This document shows, piece after piece, positions 11,991 to 23,319 of a stretch of 64,000 bases of DNA (position 1 is its first letter; every line of letters begins with the position of its first letter). Below the pieces are notes generated by a model. That model was given only the letters and a program-made list of their open reading frames with translations. It searched no databases and was not told the origin of the DNA. A program made the position numbers and the translations under genes. Source of the stretch: Salminus brasiliensis (Eukaryota; Chordata; Actinopteri; Characiformes; Bryconidae); assembly GCF_030463535.1 (NCBI RefSeq), contig NC_132900.1, positions 25,501,456 through 25,565,455 on the forward strand, given 5' to 3'.

Positions 11991-12976
11991 CCTCACACTG
12001 TGGGGAGGTGTTCAGTGATCTTTAATAGACGTCTGTGGTTTCTAAGGCCGTGTGACTGACTCACTGTTATCTACCAATTTGGACTACAGCATGTACCACC
12101 ACTATCCACCCTGAAACTGATTTTCACCATACTTTGTTACATGTTTATAAACAAGTTGTGTAAGTTCATAGCTTATCACAGTTTGAGGCAAGGATGGGAA
12201 ATAATGCTGCGTTCCATTTGAACTGGTTCCAAGTATTATGTTCAGCTGGAAAGCTTCACAAGTTGGATTTCCAACCCAAAAAGTCAGGAGAGCCTCACCA
12301 TCCCCAAGTTCAAAATCTAAGATGGCCACACCGTACAGCTACAGGAATAAAAGCAGTAGTATTATACTGTTTATTAGCACTTCTGTCTCATGCATGGGTC
12401 TCATTAAACTGGTTGGACACACAGTATTGTCCGTGTTCTATCAGTGGATGTGTTTCTATGGTGTTTGGATGTGCAAAACTCATAATGAGTATAATGGCGT
12501 TTCTAACAGTGCCGAAGTGGGACAATGCTAACAGTGCTAACCTGGGGCATAAAAAGTGTGACATCATTTGGTTAGATTTGCCATAAACCACTGCTAAAGG
12601 CTTGTCAAACCAGTTGTGGTAATCTCCAAAGTCTTTAGCAAACTGTTTTTTCAGAATTGATTAGAAACAGTTATCAGAATATTTAACTGGAACGAGCTCA
12701 AGTCATTCCCCCAGCTCCAACATCTGATTTCTAAGGCAAATTGAATGCAGCATAAGCATGCAGTTTGCACAAGGCTAATTCATTTACATACAATAAGTGT
12801 TGTGTTCCTGTAGCTCCTGAGGAAAACTGAAGCAAATATCCAGATTTGGCTAGTTTTGACTGCCCAGCTATATTGAAAAGAGAAAATTGTGTCCATTTGA
12901 CATTATTTTGCTCATAGATACACTAAAATAGAGCTTTAATAAGAGTGTCGATTGGCCTAGCAGTAGGATAAGCTAT
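11991..12976. repeat. R1 repeat copy 1, interrupted by a MITE
   Basis: 11991-12203 and 12754-12976 match 16205-16618 in the same order: cctcacact, aggtgttcagt, atctttaatagac, ccaccctg with aactgatttt, tatcacagtt, tacata with aagtg, ctcatgagg or its variant, and cctagcagta. The insertion at 12204-12753 is absent from the second copy, so copy 2 acts as the empty site. R1 is an unidentified repeat of about 0.4 kb, perhaps a larger transposon fragment. Confidence 0.7.
12204..12753. mobile_element. MITE with atgctgcgttccatttg ends
   Basis: The left end atgctgcgttccatttgaa and right end with aaattgaatgcagcat are inverted repeats of at least 16 bp with two mismatches. Internal text (ttggatttccaaccc, aaaatctaagatggcc, aataaaagcagta) is shared with 15845-16198. 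A teleost MITE type with GCGTTCCATTTGA ends. No transposase. Confidence 0.75.
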
Positions 12977-12989
12977 TGACAGCTTGACT

Positions 12990-13653
12990 TTCTCTAGCTA
13001 TTTCCTTTCCAGAAACATGGACTACTGTATGGAAAACTCATGTTCAGTCACTATAATGATAGCTGTGTCTGAAACGTGATAAATGTTCCCGACCCAGACA
13101 GTTTTCGAAGCCTGGAAGGTACTGAGTACTGACGCTTTGTATAAAATGTTGTCTGCTAAGGTACTTTCACCTTGCCAATTTGTGAAGGCAGTGTAGATGT
13201 ATCCAGCATAGAGTCGTACCAGTGAAGGAATTCACAGATTCTGAGTGGAAGCAAATTTTCCACATGAAAGATGATCTTAACCGCAGAACATACCGTAACA
13301 GTACGTGTCCAATGAACTTCTGCACTCGGAATAACGCGTGTTGCTGTGGCCTTGCACATGCTTACAACGTACGTAACCTTTCCGGTTGGGAATGCAATCG
13401 GATACAGGTGTTTATATGACTAGTATTCTTCTACTTAACTTGACTACTTTAAGGATTACCCACCTCGTTCAATGGGATAGAAATTGTTTTCGGAATGGCG
13501 TCAAACAGGCTAGTCTGTTCCTGATGAGGTGTATACATGGACGTGTTCTATTCCATAGGATCAGTCGGATTATTCACTGATTATCAAGCTCCATGTAAAC
13601 GTGACAAATGACTATCAACGAGCTATGAGCTAAGTCATCTACCATCTAATGTG
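12990..13653. other. Intergenic, no gene seen
   Basis: Unique sequence. Short frames at 13156-13580 have no recognisable protein similarity and no flanking splice pattern that would make an exon convincing. Confidence 0.55.
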
Positions 13654-13661
13654 GTTTTACA

Positions 13662-13849
13662 CAGTGTTTCTCAACCCTGGTCCTGGAGGAACCCTGCCCT
13701 GCACATTGGAATGGTTTCTCTGCATTAACACACCCACTGCAGCTCTGACTTGCTATTTAGCTGATTAGTTGAATCAGGTGTGTTGGGAGAAGGGAAAGTA
13801 GTAAATGTGCAGGGTAGGGTGCCTCCAGGACCAGGGTTGAGAAACACTG
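13662..13849. mobile_element. hAT-like palindromic MITE with 8-bp target duplication
   Basis: The ends cagtgtttctcaaccctggt and its complement (accagggttgagaaacactg) pair almost perfectly over about 28 bp. Flanks gttttaca (13654-13661) and gtctaaca (13850-13857) match at 6 of 8 positions, fitting a hAT 8-bp duplication. The 188-bp body is non-coding. Confidence 0.9.
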
Positions 13850-13857
13850 GTCTAACA

Positions 13858-14815
13858 CCTCTGTCATAGCAGAGTTACTCAGACTGTTATGTTTTTAGCT
13901 AAGGGACATAGTTTGCATGATGTTAATACTAAGCTTTCACCATTTGTTTGCTACATTATCCTCTTAGCTCAAGGGCAAATCTATGCAGAACTCAAGACAC
14001 CAAAAGTGTTTTGATCGATCAAGGTTATTTGAGGTAAATCGTGTAAATTAGCTGGGGTTTTTTGTTGGCTTTTTAGAGTTAATGCAGAAAGCTCAGACCT
14101 TTTTGTATTATTGTGTATTTTCCCGTACATGCAGGTCTGTTAGCATCCTTTCAAAGGCATTTCCTTCTTCTGCTGGAGCACAGGCCGTAGGGTCTGCTTG
14201 TATGTCTCGGTCTGTTTTTGGAGGTAAACATGGCCCAGAGCCTGAAAGCTGTCAAAATCCCTCTCCTGACCTTTCTTTTCCATGCAGATGATGAAGAGTG
14301 AGTCCATGACTCAAGCAGGACATGTAAGTGCTCGGTCACTAAACACAACGTTGGCCTCTGGGGAAGAAGATGCAGAGGAGAATTCTTCAGAATTCTTCAG
14401 AAAGCTGAGAGCACCTCGTTCTGTTGTTCGTTCATAGTCCATCATTGTTTTACTTGTAAATGATTTAGCGGACAGTGAAATGGCTGATTTCTAGTTGTTC
14501 TGAGATCTGTTTAAGCAACCTTCCCAGACTCATCTGCGTCTACAAGCTTCTTTCTGAAGGCCTTAAAGAGCTCTTTGTGTTTCCCTGTGTGGACACGAGT
14601 CAGTTTAACAATCAAGAGCAAACTAAAGAAACGTCTGAGGTTTAAATAAGACAGGCTCCTAAATCCAAAATCCTCTCTAATGATGTTCTAATCATCTGCA
14701 GCTGATGTGCTGCACCTGATTCTAATTCTAGGCTTTTTAAGTAGTAATAAATGTGGAGGTGACCCAACATTTACCTCACCAGAAATTGCATTTTGCAGAT
14801 TATTATTAAAAGACA
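13858..14815. other. Intergenic, no gene seen
   Basis: Unique sequence. 14082-14350 is slightly GC-richer with open frames on both strands of under 75 codons, not recognised. A short direct repeat agaattcttcag occurs twice at about 14378-14401. Confidence 0.55.
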
Positions 14816-14817
14816 TA

Positions 14818-15175
14818 ATCAATGCCAGGCGTGAGCTAGAGAGGCATAAAGCCACCCAGCATTGAGCTGTGGAGCAGTGGAACTGTGTTCTCTGGAATGA
14901 TGGATGGTGCTTCATCCAATACTTTTGAAATGAGTTGGGGAGTTGGGGAATGAGGTGTCGCAGTGATCTTCTAACATCCTGATCTTGCTAACACTCTTAT
15001 CGCTAAATGCAATCAAATCCTCACAGCAGTGTTCCAAAATCTAGTGGAAAGCCTTCCATGGACAGTAGAGACATTTACTCCAACAAAAGTAGGAGAACCA
15101 CTCTTTTAAATAAATTGACTTTACAAGAAACAATGAATGAGCAGGTGTCCCAATACTTTTGCCCATATAGTCAGT
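14818..15175 (+). mobile_element. RF2 copy, right two-thirds
   Basis: Starts in aatgccaggcgtgagctaga, runs through cagcattgagctgtggagca, gtgttctctggaatgatgg and aatcctcacagcagtgttcc, and ends at the RF2 terminus caggtgtcccaatacttttg plus cccatatagt. The GTGGACACC end is missing. No coding capacity; the open frame at 15007-15288 is incidental. Confidence 0.8.
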
Positions 15176-15415
15176 CTACTTCTTTCTATTCTATCTCAGT
15201 CCCTGCCTGTGACCTCTACATTGCTTTGACTCCGCTGAGTTGTCTTAATGAATTTGATCAGGTGGCAGCGATGACTCAAAGCAGATAGCAGCCGTTAGCG
15301 TGTTAGCGTCTATGCTGTGAGACGGGGGAAGTGAAATGTAGAAGCGGTGGGAGAGAAAGGTCCTACTGTGCTAATGAATGTTGCTGGGCTCTGAGGACTG
15401 CCTCTCCAGATATAC

Positions 15416-15437
15416 ATACACACACACACACACACAC
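15416..15437. repeat. (CA)n microsatellite
   Basis: A run of about 10 CA units in unique sequence between the RF2 copy and the SINE. Confidence 0.9.
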
Positions 15438-15550
15438 TCCAAACTCCAGCCTAGTGTAAATCACTGTGTCTACAGGGATCCTGCTCTGAGGACGTTGATT
15501 AGTCCAGGACATTATTTCCCTGTTTATTTTACATGTAGTCTGAAAGGCAA

Positions 15551-15780
15551 ATTTACATTTACATTTACAGCATTTAGCTGATGTTCTTATCCAGAGCGTC
15601 TTACAAGGTTACTCGTATTACAGCGGTGGGCCAATACAGTGTTAGGAGTCTTGCCCAAGGACTCTTATTGGTGTAGCGCAGCGTAGTCACCCAGTCTGGG
15701 AATCAAACCCCAATCTCCCATGTGGTGTTATAGCTCACTGGCAGGGAGCGGTGTCATCCGTTGCGCCACACCAACCACCA
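15551..15780 (-). mobile_element. tRNA-derived SINE
   Basis: On the minus strand the element starts near 15780 with a tRNA-like head: gtgtggcgcaacggatgaca is the A-box region and ggggtttgattccc the B box. It ends at 15551 with a tail containing a ctctggataagaacatcagc-like run and (TGTAAA)n. The same tail, cgctctggataagag, is widespread in teleost SINEs. The length of about 230 bp is near full. A short caaat flanks both sides and may be a target duplication. Confidence 0.85.
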
Positions 15781-15844
15781 CAAATGTAGCCATGGAAGTA
15801 ATGGAAGCTAAAAAAGAATTAGCCTGATGCTAACCGCATGTCTA

Positions 15845-16198
15845 ATTCTGCGTTTCATTTGAACTAGGATGTCAAATTTTCCAAGTTCCAAGTAGGAAAT
15901 TTCAACTGGAACACCCCCACCCCCACAACTTGGATTTCGTACTCGGAAAGCTTGGGAGAGCGCCCATAACCCTGAACCCAAAATCCAAGATGGCTGCACC
16001 GTGCATCAACAGTAATAAAAGCAGTAATATCATACAGTTTATTAGCACTTTCATCTACTTGTATCTTATGAAATTGGTCGTATACACACTACTGTCCAAC
16101 ATTAAAATAATGTACAGTTATTGGAACATGGTCAACCTCAGGTGAGTCGTCATTCCCAACTCCGACATCTCACTTCCAGTATAAATGGAACGCTCCAT
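15845..16198. mobile_element. MITE, same family as 12204-12753
   Basis: Begins attctgcgtttcatttgaac and ends aaatggaacgctccat, with ccaactccgacatctcactt before the right end. Shares aaaatccaagatggctgcac and aataaaagcagtaatatcat with the 12.2-kb copy. It is 354 bp and directly abuts R1 copy 2. Confidence 0.7.
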
Positions 16199-16204
16199 AA
16201 ATCA

Positions 16205-16618
16205 CCTCACACTCTCTTCACATTGTATGAAGGTGTTCAGTAATCTTTAATAGACTTTTCCACTGTTTTCTATAAACATGGACCGAAGTACCTGGGCATT
16301 GCCTAGCTAAAAACAGACCTAGCCACCCTGGAACTGATTTTCTCCTTACTTTGATCTATGTTTATAGATAATAGCGTGGCATAAGTGTCAAAAACTACCA
16401 TTGTGCATGATTAATGTACACCCTATCACAGTTGGAGACAGGTAATTGAGGTAATTACTCTACATACAGTAAGTGCCGATTAGCTACATTAGTCTTGAAG
16501 CTCATGAGGAAGCAAATTGAAAGCTACATTTGGGAAAACTGGAAAACTGTCAGTTACATACTCTAAAACATGGGTCGATTAAATTGTGTAGATGTGTCCT
16601 AGCAGTAAGATGAGCTGG
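16205..16618. repeat. R1 repeat copy 2 (uninterrupted)
   Basis: Collinear with 11991-12203 plus 12754-12976. It shows the pre-insertion arrangement at the point where copy 1 carries a MITE. Identity is moderate, so this is not a recent duplication. Confidence 0.7.
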
Positions 16619-16639
16619 AATTATGATGCTAAACAACCT

Positions 16640-17130
16640 CCCTGCTGACCAACATGCTGGCCAGCTCAAGGTGGTCAAACTGGTTAAGATGGTTGACCAG
16701 CCCAGGACCAGCCCAGGACCAGCCAAGGATGCTTTTGTTTCAGTTTAGCTTGTCTATCAGTGTAACCCACTAAACCAAGCTATTCAACCAGCCTGACCAG
16801 CAAGACCAAGTTGGTCAATAACCATACTGGTTGACCAGTATGGCCAAAATGATGAAACTGGTTGACCAATATGATTACTGACCTTGGTCTTGCTGGCCAG
16901 GCTGGTTGACTAGTTTGGTCTCAACTAACCACCAGTCTGACTAGGTTGACGGCAAGTTTTTAAACAAAAATCATATGCTACGCTGGTCATGACCTAAACT
17001 GGTAAACCAGTTTAACCAGCTGGCTTACCAGCATAGGGTCATGGTTTCTCCTGGATGACCAGCTTGTCAGACACCAGCTTCAGACCATCTGAAACCAGCT
17101 ACCAGCAAAAGCTGGTATTCTCTGTTGAAT
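16640..17130. repeat. RF3: GCTGGT/ACCAGC-rich repeat
   Basis: Dense alternation of ctggt, gaccag, ggttgacc and accagc, partly palindromic, for example actggttgaccagtatgg followed by ccaaaatgatgaaactgg. The same texture recurs at 38865-39285, 53110-53460 and, weakly, 58145-58260. A teleost dispersed repeat of unclear class. Confidence 0.75.
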
Positions 17131-17138
17131 CGCTCTCT

Positions 17139-17190
17139 CTCTCTTTCTCTCTCTTTCCATGCTAGCATCTTTCTTGCTGTGCTGGTGGGT

Positions 17191-17226
<36 letters not shown>
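17139..17226. repeat. (CT)n and (GT)n microsatellites
   Basis: A short (CT)n run at 17131-17156 and a (TG)n run of about 14 units at 17196-17224. Cysteine/valine-repeat frames across it are artefacts. Confidence 0.9.
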
Positions 17227-17227
<1 letters not shown>

Positions 17228-17229
17228 CA

Positions 17230-18100
17230 GCTCATGCATGCCCTCAGTCCTGTGTGTGTTGTTCAGATGGTTGATAGCGGTTTCTCCACTCCCCTCTCCT
17301 TTGGAGCCCTTTGATGTCTGTCCCCCTGTGCTGGAGCCACGCTGGGCAAGCAGAACTAGCCCAATCTGTGACCCAAGCGGCTCCAAACTCGGCCCAGGTC
17401 CTGCAGACCCATGTAGAGTTGCCCTTTACGAGAGAAAGGGACAGCATGCTTTCCAGAAAAACCCACAGCAAGCTCTCAGCAAGGGCATTTAGCTCCCAGA
17501 GGAAGTGGGCTAATCCCGCTGCTTCCTGCGAACACACTAGCACGGTAGTTTAGCAATAGGGACCTGAGGGGGGAAAAAGCAACATTGCTGATGTTCTATA
17601 TTGTCTTTGTTTAAGAGATTATCACGAAACAATCAGCAGGCCCCGCAGCTTCACAGTCGAAAGATGCTTAATCGACAGCTAGGCTGCATTAGCCACATCG
17701 CTGAGGTCCAGAGGTGAGACTGCTGACGGCTAAAGACAGAGATGTAGCTACAGCAGCGCTGGGGATGGCACGGATCATACACCAGGATTATAATTAGGTC
17801 ATAATTAGCTGCTCGGTTCATCTGTGCCTCTCACACACCTGGATCCCTAACATCAATCTCAGTTACACACAGAAGACAGGTTAATTCGCCGAAGGAGCCC
17901 CAGCACTGTGGCGCTAACGCCTCGCTAAACTGCTAGGCTCCCATTTCTCATGCTGACATTTATCTGCGCTGATTATAAATTGGTCCTGGAGCACGAAATG
18001 TGAACAGTTGTGTATGCACAGCTATTATGTTAGCCTAACACACTTGGTAATGTGAAAAACAATTGTACAATGCTGTGAATTAGGCTAGTTTGGAGTCAAT
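17230..18100. other. Intergenic, partly GC-richer unique sequence
   Basis: 17230-17560 is unique, GC-richer than its flanks and open in several frames on both strands (up to 99 codons). No frame resembles a known protein. 17560-18100 is plain unique DNA. Confidence 0.5.
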
Positions 18101-18103
18101 AAG

Positions 18104-18106
18104 GCC

Positions 18107-18148
<42 letters not shown>

Positions 18149-18320
18149 AATCAATCAACCAATCAATACATCTATCTATCTATCAATCAATCAACCAATC
18201 AATACATCTATCTATCTATCTATCTATCTATATTTCCCTTCCAAATCTGTATATAATATATATATTTATATATATATTATATATATATATATTTTTTGCA
18301 TATATACATACCCACTTGAA

Positions 18321-18372
<52 letters not shown>
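18104..18372. repeat. (TCTA)n with (TCAA)n interruptions, then (TA)n
   Basis: 18104-18232 is (CTAT)n broken twice by a caatcaatcaaccaatcaat motif with tacatctat. 18250-18370 is AT-rich and ends in a pure (TA)n run of about 20 units. Confidence 0.95.
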
Positions 18373-18373
<1 letters not shown>

Positions 18374-18774
18374 CAGCTATCTACTGTATGTCTCAAATGA
18401 ATGGCCAAATACTGACCTCCTTAAAACTTGTAACATGTAATATATGTTATTTGTTGGAAAGCAATATATTTCTGAATATATTGTAATAAACATATTTAGA
18501 TATGACTGTTAATATATATCCTTGCATTCGTCACATTTTTTTTCTCTGGATGATTGCAGCATATTCCTAAATATATTACTTTCTATGTGAATATGATGTT
18601 TATGGGACACATGGGATAACTGAAGCAATATCATAGTGTAGTTCTAGTCTTGCCATAGGGTGTGATGTGGAGTAGTTGTTATATTTAATGTAACGTGAAA
18701 TGAAATGGTTTAATCTTCTGTTTATTCCAACCAGTAAACACGTAACCAGCTCTACTGCATGTGATTAGCATCCG

Positions 18775-19170
18775 TGTGTCGGGTGGGATTTTTCCCCGCT
18801 CTCTTCTCCAGCAGATTAACGTCCAAAGCCTCTGTCCTCCCTCCTTTGTCTCGGTATGTAATTACAGTTTATGGCCCTTTTAATGGGGCATTTAAATTCA
18901 GCACTGCCATTCGCACGCTGGCTCATCGACAGACAATTGTTTTTGATCAAAAAAGAGCAAAAAGGGAAAAAAAAGAAAGAAAACTTGGCAGGACCGCACT
19001 GGCTTTTCTCCTTAACGTCCGCTCCGTCTAGGGCCATTTTGCACAGGCCATCTGCTGTGATATTTTCAGCAGCTAATTGAATGTACGCGCTTTGTCGTCA
19101 TAAAATTGTCCAATTTTTGCCAAAGGTCTTTGCTCCACCTTTTATGGGGCCTGGGACTTTTCACACATTT
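18775..19170. promoter_or_regulatory. Candidate conserved non-coding block
   Basis: Repeat-free sequence with several homeodomain-like cores: gctaattgaatg, gtcgtcataaaattgtcc and ttttatggggcc. There are long A/T-rich spacers and no sustained coding frame. The texture differs from surrounding repeat-rich DNA and resembles enhancers found in deserts near developmental and neuronal genes. Conservation cannot be tested here. Confidence 0.3.
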
Positions 19171-19414
19171 GTCACAGTGAAGTCAAACACAGTTTAGTGT
19201 GATAGTGTGAGCAAAACAGACTAGATCAGTTGATCAGGTCCTGATATAGGACTTTTAACATTTACTAACAGCCTGGTTGGAAAAACTCAAATTAAGTGTT
19301 TAGTTAATGCATATATTGCATATATATAATTACTGTCATTGTGCTGACTAGCAAACATACATATTGCATTGCACTTATTGTATTTGTAAACTGTAAGCCT
19401 TAAAAAATAAAATA

Positions 19415-19520
19415 AGGGAAAATGGGCAAGCATAAGAATCTGAGAACTTTGACAAGAGCAAACTGTGATGGCTAGACTGGGTCAAAACATCTCCAAATCA
19501 TCAAGAGGGCTTGCTGGGGT
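19415..19520. mobile_element. RF1 fragment
   Basis: aaaatgggcaagcataagaa, gactttgacaagag-type text, gatggctagactgggtca and catctccaaatcatca follow the order in 5481-6017. The right side ends directly in the tandem array starting about 19525. Confidence 0.75.
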
Positions 19521-19524
19521 TTAC

Positions 19525-20000
19525 AGTATACACTACACAGTATACAATATACACTACACAGGCTACAGTGTACACTATACGTGACACAGGGTACAGGGTA
19601 CAGTATACACTATACGTGACACAGTACACATTATACACTCTGCACTACACAGTATACACTATACGCTACACATTATACACCAATAATCACACAGAATACA
19701 CTGTTACACAGCACAATATACACCATACAGTACACAGTGTGCTACACAGTATACATGAAATACTACACAGTAAACACCATACACTACACAGTATACACCG
19801 TATGCTATACAGTATACAGTATACACTGTTACGCTGTATAGACTACATATTACACATCCTACACTATGTACACTATAGCTTATACACTGTTACATAGTAT
19901 ACCCTACATGCTTTACAGTATAAGCTGTATGCTACACATCTTACACCACGCAGTATACACTATATGCTCTAGACAACACACACCATGTCTACACGCTATA
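19525..20000. repeat. Degenerate ACTACACAGTATAC tandem array
   Basis: About 475 bp of tacactacacagtatac variants, unit roughly 14-17 bp with irregular spacing. The plus-strand frame at 19511-19897 is open for 128 codons only because the unit lacks stops; it encodes Tyr/Thr/His repeats. Confidence 0.85.
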
Positions 20001-20715
20001 CACTGTCAGGTCATTTACATTGCATAATCTAAGTCAGTGGTTTAACTGAGTTTTCAGAGACTTTTTATATCAGTTGTACTGGTGACCAGATTGTATCATT
20101 TCTCAGTGTGTGTTTCCTCCATCATGCCCCGTTCTCGATGGTGGCCCCCCTCAGTGGAGACTCATCTGCTGAGCTGTAGACCTTGATGCCAACAGCTCTG
20201 AGAATCTCTCTCTAAAGGATGTCAGAGGCTGGGCGTAAATAATAAATAAGCGCATCTGCTGGTTCCTGTTTTGTAGCCTTTGCCTTTCTTCTCATTAAGT
20301 CAATGAGCCACCTTCTTCTTCTTCTTCTCCTCACTTCTGCTCATTGTCAAGCAGCGCCATAACACACGGGCACGCTGCAGCGACACTGGAAAGCATGCGC
20401 CATACTGGATATACGTAGATTAATCAATAATGGAACGCAGGCTGTTACAGGAGACCAGCCCATAGGTTTCCGAAACATAAAGCACAGTGGTTTTAAAGTA
20501 TGTGTCTCTGTGTGTGCGGGCTCTAGCTGGGCCAGGCTGGGTGCTTTAGCGCTCCTCTGGAGGAGCCTCCGCAGGGGATGCGTAAAATTAATGAGACCAC
20601 ACATTTATTCCTGCCTGCAAGTGTGAATCTCAAACACCTTCAAAAGTGGAAGCATCTAATGAAAGCTTTTTTTCCACCAGGATGGACTTCAATCTTCAGG
20701 CATTTCATCAAAATC
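20000..20715. other. Intergenic, no gene seen
   Basis: Unique sequence with a short (TTC)n run at about 20306-20330. No exon-like frame. Confidence 0.6.
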
Positions 20716-20721
20716 GAACTA

Positions 20722-21140
20722 CAAAGGTTTGGGCACCCCTGGTCAAATTACACTACAGATATTGTTGATTTTATCATGATTATGATGTTAAGTGTGAAGA
20801 GGTCACGCCCTTTAGAATGTAATCCCACACATTGTTTTTACTCAAATATGTAAAACTGGACACATCCCACATATTACTCAACTCTTTTGATTTAAGTCGA
20901 ATATCTATGGCCATTTTACAGATCTTTGGGTATATTAACTTACAGTAATTGAGTTTAGTCAGTTGCCATTGGCAAATGGGTAGTAACTGACCCATACAAG
21001 CACAAAACATAATAAACTGGACTGATATTGGATGTACTTATTCCTCCATATTGACATTTCTCAAGATGTCCAATAATTGAGTCAGCTGTGCTGGTTCAGT
21101 AATCTACAGTTGTGTTATTTGAGTAAAACTCAAACCTTTC
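20722..21140. mobile_element. Fragment of DNA element with caaaggtttgggcacccctg end
   Basis: caaaggtttgggcacccctg followed by gtcaaatt is a common terminal sequence of teleost non-autonomous DNA transposons. Further phrases (gttaagtgtgaagaggtcac) fit that family. A weak partner gagtaaaactcaaaccttt lies at about 21120-21138. The right end is eroded. Confidence 0.55.
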
Positions 21141-22305
21141 TCACAGGCTCCTGGCACCAACTATTTGCATACTGGGCGTGTCTTCACCCCTCACGCACCA
21201 CCAGTGTGTAGTCGCTCCCCCATGGGCTACATCCTCTTAGCTGCGGGGTTATATTTTATACAATGGTTGCTTTGTATAATGGCCTGAGTGTGAAGGCTGT
21301 AAAAGCAAGTTACCATTTTATGCGTGTGACTATATGCAGCTTTGACTCTTGCTTTACCACAGGATTATACTGTCAGTGATTTTGGCAGATTCATAAAAGT
21401 TCATTCAGGAATGAAGCACTGAAACAATGTCACTAATGCAAGGTTGTTCACCTTCAGCTGAGATTTTGGTTTAACCTTAACACAGAAAGGCTTATTACAC
21501 ATTAAGGTGTATTACTCAGTAACTACAGGGACAAACTGGTGGGGCTATTCTGTAGGTTTTTTAAGCGGTTAACTTAAAAGACTCAATTATAGACTTTACT
21601 AGTTATTCTAACCTAATGCATTTTAGTTGTTTTAACATACATTGTTTAGTGTTTAGGTAAATTTAGCTTTAATTTTTTTAATTTGTTCAACAAAGCTTAA
21701 TTAAATTTATTAAAGGCAACAAAGTTTCCTCAAGTTTACAGTGTACATAGACACACTTCTGCACAGTCTACAGTATAATTACTGTTTAATTGCTGAATTT
21801 AACATGAAAAATGGAAACACTAAGTGCCATATTACAGTTTGACTCCTGTAGCACATATGCTGAGTTACTTACACTCAAGCTTTTGCATAAAACTGTGTAT
21901 AAAGCATACTATATGCATATTTTATGACCACTTTTGGCAAATATACTGTCACCTCTGACTCTTGAGCCTCTGAACACAGCATTTGTTGTTGTTGAAAAGG
22001 ATAAAGCAACATGAAGACTAGACAGTAGAGTTGTCTACAAAAGAAAAGCTACCTAAGAACAGAGGAATGATTGAACAGAGCCCTTACACAAGCATCAACT
22101 AGAGTCAGTAGGACTATTATGGGCTAGTATGGAATGTCCTGAAAAAGAAAGAAACCACTGGTGAACCTAAAGTCTACAGAAGCCAGTTTACAGAGAAATG
22201 TGTTCAATCTAATCAGGAGGAACTTCATCATGAAGGTGAGACAATGACCCTGTTCATGCCTAGTCACTCCATCTGGATTGTATTTTGATAAGGTTTTATC
22301 TACAT
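21140..22305. other. Intergenic, no gene seen
   Basis: AT-rich unique DNA. A minus-strand frame at 22124-22309 of 61 codons has no recognisable similarity. Confidence 0.6.
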
Positions 22306-22307
22306 GC

Positions 22308-22490
22308 ACTTGTTCAAACCTGGTCCTGGAGATCTACCACCCTGCAGAATTTATCTCCACCCTGAATCTAACACACCTGATCCAGATAATGAAGGCCTTT
22401 AGGAGCAACTGAACATTAGAGTTAGCTGTGTTGGATCTGAACTCGTCAGGGTGGTAGATCTCCAGGACCAGGAGTGAGCAGCCCTGCACT
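22308..22490. mobile_element. hAT-like palindromic MITE
   Basis: ttcaaacctggtcctggaga at the left and tctccaggaccaggagtgag at the right are inverted copies, with gatctacc/ggtagatc extending the pairing. The interior carries the typical aatctaacacacctgatcca motif. No target duplication can be read confidently. Confidence 0.85.
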
Positions 22491-22494
22491 TGAT

Positions 22495-23270
22495 AGTCAG
22501 ATGCATCTCTAGTTAATCAGACTGAAAAAGAACGAGATATGGAAATTTTGCTTATTATGTGGCAATTAGTACAGGTGTTTCGGTTGTACTGGGTTGGTTG
22601 GTTGTCTTGGAGAGACAGACGCCTCTACACTGCTAACATGTGGCTCAAATTCGTCTCAAACCACCTCCTGAAGTGGGGAAGTCTGAGTGATCGGATTTGT
22701 ATCTGATTTAAATGCGTCTTGGGTGTGTTTACACCTGCGTTTTTATGAGGCTCAACCTTATCCTGTATCCTATATGCTGAATAACCATGTGTAAACTGGG
22801 TCAATGACTTAAAAGCCAGCTACCAACACAACAAAAACTTCATCCAGTGAAAAAGTGGAAGGTTCCTGACTGTCCAAGTCAATCACTAGACCTGATATGT
22901 GATCTTACATTCAGCTTTTGACTTCAAACCCAGGTGTCTTCAGTGTAGAGCACTGGAAAACTTTACTGTTCCCGTACTTTCGGAGGAGGCTGTACACGTT
23001 GCCATTCCTATGGGAACTACTTTGATTATCATCTAGCTTTAAATGTTTGATTTTACACACTATTAACAATGTATATCAGCATAATTTATTTACTGCTTTA
23101 ATTTTCATGCAGCTATAATTATGATGCAATTTTACACACCAGAAATGATATGTGGGTTATGGTTCATGCAATAGCACATATCATCCTGGCTACACTAGGG
23201 TCATGACTACCTGACTACCAGGTAGTCATTAATGATTTGAACAGAAGCATTTTTTGTGTCAGTGTGCAAA
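22495..23270. other. Intergenic, no gene seen
   Basis: Unique sequence. A short palindrome ctacctgactaccaggtagt lies at about 23207-23226. Confidence 0.55.
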
Positions 23271-23272
23271 GA

Positions 23273-23274
23273 CA

Positions 23275-23313
<39 letters not shown>

Positions 23314-23314
23314 T
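23273..23314. repeat. (CA)n microsatellite
   Basis: About 16 CA units with one tacaca interruption. Confidence 0.9.
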
Positions 23315-23319
23315 CACGC

